Shown here one piece after another: positions 7,601 through 11,847 of a stretch of DNA of 11,847 nucleotides. Source of the DNA: Spirochaetaceae bacterium (GTDB lineage: Bacteria; Spirochaetota; Spirochaetia; B11-G9). Position 1 is the first letter of the stretch. Each line of letters opens with the position of its first letter. The translations under genes and the position numbers were made by a program. Below the pieces are notes generated by a model. It saw only the letters and a program-made list of their open reading frames with translations. It searched no databases and was not told the origin of the DNA. Location of the stretch: NCBI GenBank assembly GCA_030633365.1, contig DAOVSY010000052.1, forward strand, positions 1 to 11,847, written 5' to 3'.

Positions 7601-8202
7601 ATATATTCAGGTTCTATTAAAGATTCTATTTCCTCAAATGTTATTTGTTCAACTTTCTGAATTTCGTGTGAAGTTCTAAAACCATCAAAGAAACTTACAA
7701 ATGGAACCTGTGTTTTAAGAGATGAAAGATGTGCAATAAGTGCCATGTCCATTGTTTCCTGAATAGAATTAGCGGCTGTCATTGCAAAGCCGGTGTTTCT
7801 AACTGACATGACGTCAGAATGATCTCCAAAAATTGATAAACTTTGAGCTGCAAGAGATCTGGCAGATACATGAAATACTGTTGGAAGCATTTCTCCTGCA
7901 ATCTTATGCATATTTGGAATCATAAGGAGCAGTCCCTGAGAAGCTGTAAATGTAGTAGTTAATGCTCCACCACTAAGTGCACCATGAACTGCTCCAGCTG
8001 CTCCTGCTTCTGACTGCATTTCAATAACATCAACTGTCTTACCAAATACATTTTCAAGACCTGTACTGGCCCATGCATCAGCGTTTTCTCCCATTGGTGA
8101 ACTGGGTGTTATTGGATATATTGCTGCTACCTCACTGAAGGCATAAGCTACATGTGCCGCAGCTGTATTTCCATCAATTGTAACCATTTTTTTTTCTGAC
8201 AT
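4681..8202 (-). CDS. nifJ: Pyruvate:ferredoxin (flavodoxin) oxidoreductase, single-chain
   Basis: This 1173-residue enzyme converts pyruvate and CoA to acetyl-CoA and CO2 and passes electrons to ferredoxin or flavodoxin in the cytoplasm. The N-terminal domain carries YPITPSSPMGE (29-39). Two ferredoxin-type 4Fe-4S motifs follow: CIQCNHCVMSCP (686-697) and CQGCGVCVDVCP (742-753). The C-terminal thiamine diphosphate domain has C811, C814, C839 and C1078 as ligands of the proximal cluster, GGDGWAYDIGYGG around D970, and DTEVYSNTGGQ. Length matches NifJ/YdbK-type enzymes, and there is no long C-terminal extension like that of Desulfovibrio. The frame is intact. The ATG at 8202 has AAAGGA seven bases upstream and a clear promoter at 8237-8265. 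Its neighbours are unrelated glycosyltransferases, and no ferredoxin or nitrogenase gene is nearby, so a fermentative role is more likely than one in nitrogen fixation. The symbol follows the family name. Confidence 0.97.
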   Translation of the reverse strand: MSEKKMVTIDGNTAAAHVAYAFSEVAAIYPITPSSPMGENADAWASTGLENVFGKTVDVIEMQSEAGAAGAVHGALSGGALTTTFTASQGLLLMIPNMHKIAGEMLPTVFHVSARSLAAQSLSIFGDHSDVMSVRNTGFAMTAANSIQETMDMALIAHLSSLKTQVPFVSFFDGFRTSHEIQKVEQITFEEIESLIEPEYIERFRNRAMRPEEPIIKVAAQNADVYFQGRETVNKYYDVTPGIVQEYMDKVASVIGRQYHLFDYVGSPDAEKVIIAMGSGCETVDYTVNHMIAKGEKVGAIKVRLYRPFSVEAFLGALPDTCKKIAVLDRTKEPGSIGEPLYLDIVAAMKGKDVEIIGGRYGLSSKEFTPSHAKAVFDHLDGKAFHNFTVGINDDVTNLSIEVKEIIDVIPNDVVSCLFWGLGADGTVGAAKNSIKIIGENTSKNAQAYFTYDSKKSGGITISHLRFGDSSVNMPWLIDSADFVACHNQAYIGKYDMLAPLKEGGTFMLNSKLPGSEVFESLTRDMQEEIIAKKIKFYTIDALKIAGETGLGVRINTVMQAAFFKVSGILPEEESIRLIKKAVAKTFARKGDEVIKMNWDSIDKSAAALELVEIPASITKSFNAPSLIPSNADNFAKNIIEPVMRLKGDDIPVSQMSFDGIIPLGTAVLEKRGVAATVASWVSENCIQCNHCVMSCPHAAIRAKQIAPVELKSAPEKFTTIKSNTKNGKDLEFKIQVYVDDCQGCGVCVDVCPSKVKSLVMSPMETEKENGEKENYEFFNNLPNNILDGTNESTLKGAQFKTPLFEFSGACAGCGETPYIKLVTQLYGENIIAANATGCSSIYGGTFPTVPYCKADNGRGPTWGNSLFEDNAEYGFGMRLAVDSNRTLLRNKMDRLLEMGTTSDLTAALKKNIELWEDKSSEAILAQTATALLLQPALRDAEGESKKILAKMTELKDYFIDKSVWIIGGDGWAYDIGYGGLDHVVAAGKNVNILVLDTEVYSNTGGQASKATPIAAVAKFANAGMRMGKKNLAMMCMSYGYVYVASIAMGANRIQTQKAIMEAEAYNGPSIIIAYSPCIAHGFDMSESQAEQKKAVDSGYWPLFRYNPDNEEGSRFKWETKEPKLSYQDFIRGEARYSSLLKTAPDEAEALFKEAEIDAKRRMNFYKKLGEIL

Positions 8203-8236
8203 TTCTTATCCTTTTTCTTCACTTGATTTAAGTAAA

Positions 8237-8265
8237 AGTATAATGGAAAGGTCTCCAATTTTCAA
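8237..8265 (-). promoter_or_regulatory. Strong sigma70-type promoter of the oxidoreductase gene
   Basis: On the minus strand TTGAAA (8260-8265) and TATACT (8237-8242) are separated by exactly 17 bases. Each differs from consensus at one position. The predicted start near 8230 leaves a leader of about 27 bases containing the AAAGGA ribosome site. The remainder of the 128-base gap holds only a weak AT-only hairpin at 8285-8298 and no clear terminator for the glycosyltransferase genes, so read-through from them is also possible. Confidence 0.75.
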
Positions 8266-8330
8266 GGTGATTTAGATGACCACAATCAAAAAATTGATAT
8301 TTTATTTAGATTATTGTGAATAGTAGCTGT

Positions 8331-9887
8331 TTAAATTGGGTTATAAAGTAAACTTATAGATGTGAAGTCAGCAAAATAAGATATAATATTGTAATTTACG
8401 TTTTTATTGGAGAATTCAGGTACTCGAAATCCATTTTCTAACGAATAAATTATTTTTTTAATTTCTTCTGCATGGTTTTGTAAACTGAATTTTTTAATTA
8501 TTGAATTTTCAAAAGGAACAGTATCCGTGGATAACATATTTTCCATTTTTTTTAGCTTTCCTTCATTCATTTTACGGGTTTCAGTTAATACACCCTTATC
8601 TTTAAGCTCTCTCAAGAAATATTTCTGCATTAAAGGCGACAGATATAAAAAATCGATACTATTTTCATCCAGAATTTGATTTTTCTGATGTTGTAAATTT
8701 GAAATAATTTTTTTATCTAAAAAAATTTCAAGTTCAGATATTTTTTTGTTGTATTCAAGCTTTAATTGCTTTCTAAGTTTTTCTCTCAGGGGAATATCTA
8801 CAGATTTATAAAAATGACTGAACTCTGTACTAAATATATTTTTAAAATCATCTACAATATCAAGGTTTCTTGCAAATAGTGGTTTTCTCCATTGCAGGGA
8901 ATTAATAAAGAGGTATCCAAATCCCTCCTGTACAGAACTGGAAATAATCATTTTACCGGCATTCATAATATTGGAAAATGAAATACCTTCCGGTTCCAGA
9001 ACTAATCCAGCCTGAGCAGCTCCTGGAATTAAATTCTCTCTAAAGCAATCATCAATAATTTGTGAATATCCTGTTTCAGTTTTAGAAACTCCTGGCAATG
9101 TTGGAATAAAATTAACAGGAGTTCTGCTGCATCTTGCCAAAAGCCCTGCTTCAAGAACATTCTTTCTTCTAATAGTTCTAACTGGATAGATTAGTAAAGG
9201 AGCACCCTGTATATATGAAGGACTTACTTTAGTTAGAAACTTATCTATTTTTGAATAATTATTTCTATCCCGGTCTGTTTCTTCCAAAGGGAGGTTTTCA
9301 ACTGGATTATTTAGTAAAAACACCATTTCTTTGGGTATTCCAGCTGTAGTTAAATAATTCCTGTCTCTACTGTTTATTGTAACATATTTTATATTTTGAG
9401 TATTTGGATATAGAGGGAGGGTTACATTTTTAAGAAGAGTTTCTAAATTGTTAAAACGGGAAGCTTCAGGAAAATCATGAATTTGCAGGACAATTTTTTG
9501 TTCCGGATATTCTTCAGCTATCTGTAACAACGCTTCTGTAAAAAAAGGGTTTTTTCCTAAATGATAATTGTGAACCCACCATAGAGCCCCTGCAAAGTGA
9601 TCATTTAATATCTGTTTCAGGGCTTCCGGATTAGGATAATTCTTCATGTCAGAGATGTAGTCAAGCTCTGGAAGTGTAACATAGTTTATCTCAGTTTTTC
9701 CTAAAACAGTACTATCCAGTTTAGACCTGATATTTTTAATAACATTATCACTATTATTTTTTTTCCCACTTACAAGGGTAATCCCATCTATATTTGGAAG
9801 ATATTTAAGAGCAGCTATTGCAGAGGATGTTATTACCTGAGTAACTCCTCCTGGGAGCAGATGATAATGAAAAACAACTAATCGCAC
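8331..9887 (-). CDS. GT-B glycosyltransferase-like protein with altered EX7E motif and large insertion
   Basis: This 518-residue protein has the outline of a GT4-type (GT-B) enzyme. A glycine-rich acceptor-side loop lies near the start (HLLPGGVTQV, 9-18), residues 103-140 form a WWVHNYHLGKN and LQIHDFPE region, and the donor-site motif VRTIRRKN (R237, R240, R241, K242) and EGFGYLFIN (321-329) follow. In ordinary GT4 enzymes the last position of the EX7E motif is glutamate; here it is N329. Between the donor site and the C-terminal helix (SLQNHAEEIKKIIYSL) lies a long lysine- and glutamate-rich helical stretch at about 360-470. The start is GTG, overlapping the preceding gene by 10 bases, with only a weak ribosome site, which suggests translational coupling. 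No membrane segment is visible. Donor and acceptor sugars cannot be read from the sequence, and loss of activity is possible. Confidence 0.8.
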   Translation of the reverse strand: MRLVVFHYHLLPGGVTQVITSSAIAALKYLPNIDGITLVSGKKNNSDNVIKNIRSKLDSTVLGKTEINYVTLPELDYISDMKNYPNPEALKQILNDHFAGALWWVHNYHLGKNPFFTEALLQIAEEYPEQKIVLQIHDFPEASRFNNLETLLKNVTLPLYPNTQNIKYVTINSRDRNYLTTAGIPKEMVFLLNNPVENLPLEETDRDRNNYSKIDKFLTKVSPSYIQGAPLLIYPVRTIRRKNVLEAGLLARCSRTPVNFIPTLPGVSKTETGYSQIIDDCFRENLIPGAAQAGLVLEPEGISFSNIMNAGKMIISSSVQEGFGYLFINSLQWRKPLFARNLDIVDDFKNIFSTEFSHFYKSVDIPLREKLRKQLKLEYNKKISELEIFLDKKIISNLQHQKNQILDENSIDFLYLSPLMQKYFLRELKDKGVLTETRKMNEGKLKKMENMLSTDTVPFENSIIKKFSLQNHAEEIKKIIYSLENGFRVPEFSNKNVNYNIISYFADFTSISLLYNPI

Positions 9888-11155
9888 GGATTGACTGGTC
9901 TTCCCCAGACATCTTCAACTAAGCCCCGGAGTTTATTTTGTAGAACAGTGTAGGAATAATGCTTAAGGCTTAATTTATAATTTTTATCTGTTATTCTCTT
10001 TATTTCTACCGGATCATCCAATAATTTATTTGTTGCATCTACTGTTGACTGAGAGATAAAATCATCCATCTCAATTGCTTCGAAACCCTTTGGTTTGATA
10101 TCATAGGCATAAATTGAGTAATTATTTACAAGTATTGGTTTCCTAAAATATACAGCCTCCAGAAAAGCATTTCCAAATCCTTCCTGCAGGGATGGATAGG
10201 ATACTAAATCTGCATGAGGATATATATCCTGGAGACTGTAAATTTTTTCTCCGTTTTTTGTATAACCCCTGGAATCACCAATAGATTCACTAACAAATAA
10301 AGCTCTTATTTTTAACAACTCTGCGAATTCTTTAACCCGTTGTTCGTATTCGTACCCTTCATCCCCTGAGGCATGACTTATTACCAGAACAGCTTTTCTT
10401 TTTAGCCTTGCAACAAGTTCAATGGCATGTTCAATTCCCTTTCGTTGGACTACTCTTGTTGGTTGAAGAACAAAAAGCTCATCTTCTGCTATACCAAATA
10501 CTTTTCTTACATCTGCATTATATTCATCAATAGGAGGTACTGTATTTTCAAAATTCATAACATTTGGAATTAAAGTTGAAGATATTCCTGTTCTTAGACC
10601 CAGTTGATGTCTTGCTGAAGAATTTATTACAACATGTTGGATAGAATTCAGGTGGGGAGGATAATTGGCTCCAAGGTAATCCCATACACAGTTTCTAAGG
10701 AACCTTTTTCTTTCCCAAAAAAAATCATGATGGTGTGCAATTACGGGAATATTTGTTTCAGCTATTACTTCAGTTAATGCCATTGCCAGAGGTATATTTA
10801 GAGGTATAGTTAAGGTGTTTTGGGGAACAAGCATATCAAGATCAAATTTTTCTATAAATTCATATAGTTTATCTTTAAGTATGTCCCTGAAAATATGCAT
10901 ATCATGGGAAAGTTGTCGATGCCGGGTGTCTCCTCCATTAAAAGCCTGTTTATACAGGCGTAGAGCTTCGGGGTGTTTAAAGTGGGTTTCTTCTACTGTA
11001 AAAGAGACTTCAGGATTTGTATCCAGTTCTCCAGCCATAAAAAAACTTTTATATCCAAATCTATCAAAAATATCTGCCCATTTCTTTGTTTCCAGGGAAA
11101 CTCCATCTGTTCCTGAAATTCTAAATGATATAAACCCTATGTTTTTTTTGTCCAT
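9878..11155 (-). CDS. GT4 glycosyltransferase, mannosylglucosylglycerate synthase-like
   Basis: This is a 425-residue GT-B enzyme. The N-terminus contains FISFRISGTDGVSLETKKW (8-26), a signature I associate with mannosylglucosylglycerate synthase (MggS) of Petrotoga and relatives. HHHDFFWERKRF (141-152) is also of that type. The donor site is intact: TRVVQRKG (R234, R238, K239) and the EX7E motif EGFGNAFLE (E325, E333). The start is placed at ATG 11155 because AAGGA (11164-11168) precedes it by eight bases. An upstream in-frame ATG at 11191 lacks a ribosome site and lies within the -10 box of the predicted promoter, so it should not be on the message. The gene leads a two-gene unit with the aberrant glycosyltransferase downstream (10-base overlap). 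If the MggS resemblance is real, the product would be a compatible solute. The family is sure; the substrate is tentative, because no glucosylphosphoglycerate synthase lies in the window. Confidence 0.85.
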   Translation of the reverse strand: MDKKNIGFISFRISGTDGVSLETKKWADIFDRFGYKSFFMAGELDTNPEVSFTVEETHFKHPEALRLYKQAFNGGDTRHRQLSHDMHIFRDILKDKLYEFIEKFDLDMLVPQNTLTIPLNIPLAMALTEVIAETNIPVIAHHHDFFWERKRFLRNCVWDYLGANYPPHLNSIQHVVINSSARHQLGLRTGISSTLIPNVMNFENTVPPIDEYNADVRKVFGIAEDELFVLQPTRVVQRKGIEHAIELVARLKRKAVLVISHASGDEGYEYEQRVKEFAELLKIRALFVSESIGDSRGYTKNGEKIYSLQDIYPHADLVSYPSLQEGFGNAFLEAVYFRKPILVNNYSIYAYDIKPKGFEAIEMDDFISQSTVDATNKLLDDPVEIKRITDKNYKLSLKHYSYTVLQNKLRGLVEDVWGRPVNPCD

Positions 11156-11168
11156 ATATAATGTCCTT
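11155..11168 (-). promoter_or_regulatory. Ribosome binding site deciding the glycosyltransferase start
   Basis: AAGGA on the minus strand (11164-11168) lies eight bases before the ATG at 11153-11155. It favours this start over the ATG 12 codons upstream, which has no such sequence. Confidence 0.75.
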
Positions 11169-11189
11169 TTTGCAAAAAGTTCTACTATC

Positions 11190-11217
11190 ATTTTAGTGTA
11201 AATTTTCTAAAGGTCAA
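11190..11217 (-). promoter_or_regulatory. Promoter of the glycosyltransferase pair
   Basis: On the minus strand TTGACC (11212-11217) and TAAAAT (11190-11195) are 16 bases apart, each with one mismatch to consensus. Transcription would begin near 11183, giving a leader of about 28 bases before the ATG at 11155. The site lies in the 106-base divergent gap shared with the Nudix gene. Confidence 0.6.
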
Positions 11218-11247
11218 GAATTAATAGAATTTATCTTTAATTTCAAT

Positions 11248-11253
11248 TATATT
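11248..11253 (+). promoter_or_regulatory. Candidate -10 element of the Nudix gene, possibly leaderless
   Basis: TATATT ends eight bases before the ATG at 11262, so the transcript would begin at or within a couple of bases of the start codon. No Shine-Dalgarno sequence precedes the ATG. The corresponding -35 (TAGAAT, 11225-11230) is weak, and AT-rich context makes a chance match plausible. Confidence 0.35.
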
Positions 11254-11261
11254 TTGTACTT

Positions 11262-11828
11262 ATGAAAGACAATAATAAACTACTATGGACAGAAAATACA
11301 CGAAAAATATTAAACAAGTGCAGGATATTTGATCTTTATCAGGTGGAAAAAACATCTCCTGTAGGAAGTGGGGGAAGTTTTTTTCTTCTTGATGCTCCTG
11401 ACTGGATTACTGTTATTCCACTTATAAGTGATAAAAACGGAACTGATTGCTTTTTAATGGTGGAGCAGTACAGACATGGAAATGATGAAATTACTCTTGA
11501 ATTCCCGGCAGGAATGATAGACCAGGGTGAATTACCCATTGATGCCGCTGGAAGGGAACTTCTGGAGGAAACCGGATATGAAACGGGTGGTTTAATTGAA
11601 ATTGGTGCTGTATCTCCAAATCCTGCTTTTATGAATAATATTAGTTACACATTTATAGCCAGAGATCTAAACTATTTAGGAGATCAAAATCTGGACAAGG
11701 ATGAATTCATTCACTTTCATTTAATCCCATGTATACAGGTTATTGAAGAAATGGGCACCGGAATGTATTCAAATGGAGTTATGATGATGGCATTAGCTTA
11801 TTATCAAAGATGGATAGAAAAAAATTGA
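11262..11828 (+). CDS. Nudix hydrolase, ADP-ribose pyrophosphatase-like
   Basis: This 188-residue protein carries a perfect Nudix box: a glycine, five residues, a glutamate, seven residues, then RELLEETGY, running from the G of PAGMIDQGE to the Y. The preceding VEQYRHGNDEITLEFPAG stretch is typical of the ADP-ribose pyrophosphatase (NudF/YqkG) branch, which cleaves ADP-ribose or sugar nucleotides to AMP or NMP and a sugar phosphate with Mg2+. The SPNPAFMNN segment after the box also fits this branch. Length is usual for it. The ATG at 11262 is the only sensible start, since the next in-frame methionine lies well inside the domain, yet it has no ribosome site. The gene is divergent from the glycosyltransferases. 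A link through sugar-nucleotide turnover is possible but unsupported beyond position. The frame ends 19 bases before the window edge. Confidence 0.9.
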   Translation: MKDNNKLLWTENTRKILNKCRIFDLYQVEKTSPVGSGGSFFLLDAPDWITVIPLISDKNGTDCFLMVEQYRHGNDEITLEFPAGMIDQGELPIDAAGRELLEETGYETGGLIEIGAVSPNPAFMNNISYTFIARDLNYLGDQNLDKDEFIHFHLIPCIQVIEEMGTGMYSNGVMMMALAYYQRWIEKN

Positions 11829-11847
11829 AACTAATAATTTTTTAACC

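Noticed and set aside
8285..8298. Hairpin ATCAA-AAAA-TTGAT as a terminator of the glycosyltransferase unit
   Set aside because: The five-base stem is mostly A-T pairs and has no T run after it, so it is too weak to call.
8267..8320. Rex- or FNR-like operator upstream of the oxidoreductase (TTGTG and CAC half-sites; TTGTGAA at 8313-8319)
   Set aside because: The half-sites are wrongly spaced by one base or isolated, and the region is too AT-rich to treat such matches as meaningful without a conserved alignment.
10815..11201. Open frame of 128 codons on the plus strand opposite the first glycosyltransferase
   Set aside because: It mirrors coding sequence of the glycosyltransferase, is rich in Ser, Cys and Arg as reverse-strand shadows often are, and has no ribosome site or known motif.

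Overview
The window is low in G+C (roughly one third by eye). It comes from a bacterium that very probably lives anaerobically, because it carries a complete single-chain pyruvate:ferredoxin oxidoreductase. The gene mix is a multi-PAS HisKA_2 kinase next to a REC-HisKA_2 hybrid, a DsrE-like thiol protein, and an unusual glycosyltransferase pair. It reminds me of free-living spirochaetes or of Clostridia/Halanaerobia; the spirochaete guess is inference, and no rRNA or other marker gene is present. Gene density is high. Every gap between genes is shorter than 200 bases, and I saw no insertion sequence, CRISPR array, tRNA or phage gene.

Layout. (1) Positions 1-473, minus strand: an HD-domain phosphohydrolase-like gene that runs off the left edge. 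(2) 568-912, plus: a small DsrE-family protein, divergent from the HD gene across a 94-base promoter region. (3) 1077-4509, plus: two kinase genes overlapping by 14 bases. The first has four PAS domains, HisKA_2 and an ATPase domain; the second has a receiver domain fused to HisKA_2 and an ATPase domain. The first starts at TTG or GTG and the second at TTG. (4) 4510-4680: a convergent gap holding a symmetrical bidirectional terminator flanked by copies of a short palindromic repeat. (5) 4681-8202, minus: nifJ/por with its own strong sigma70-type promoter. (6) 8331-11155, minus: two overlapping glycosyltransferase genes. The upstream one has an N-terminus recalling mannosylglucosylglycerate synthase, and its start is moved here to 11155. 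(7) 11262-11828, plus: a Nudix hydrolase of the ADP-ribose pyrophosphatase type, divergent from the glycosyltransferases.

How the genes fit together. The two kinases probably form one signalling unit: the soluble PAS kinase senses a cytoplasmic signal and the receiver-kinase hybrid is a natural phosphoacceptor. No DNA- or RNA-binding output protein is present here, so the output lies elsewhere. The oxidoreductase is core fermentation metabolism and appears to be transcribed independently. The glycosyltransferase pair may make a glycoside, possibly a compatible solute, but the substrate is not visible in the sequence. Nothing in the window is clearly a wholly new system. The best leads are the kinase pair, the aberrant second glycosyltransferase and the palindromic repeat cluster.
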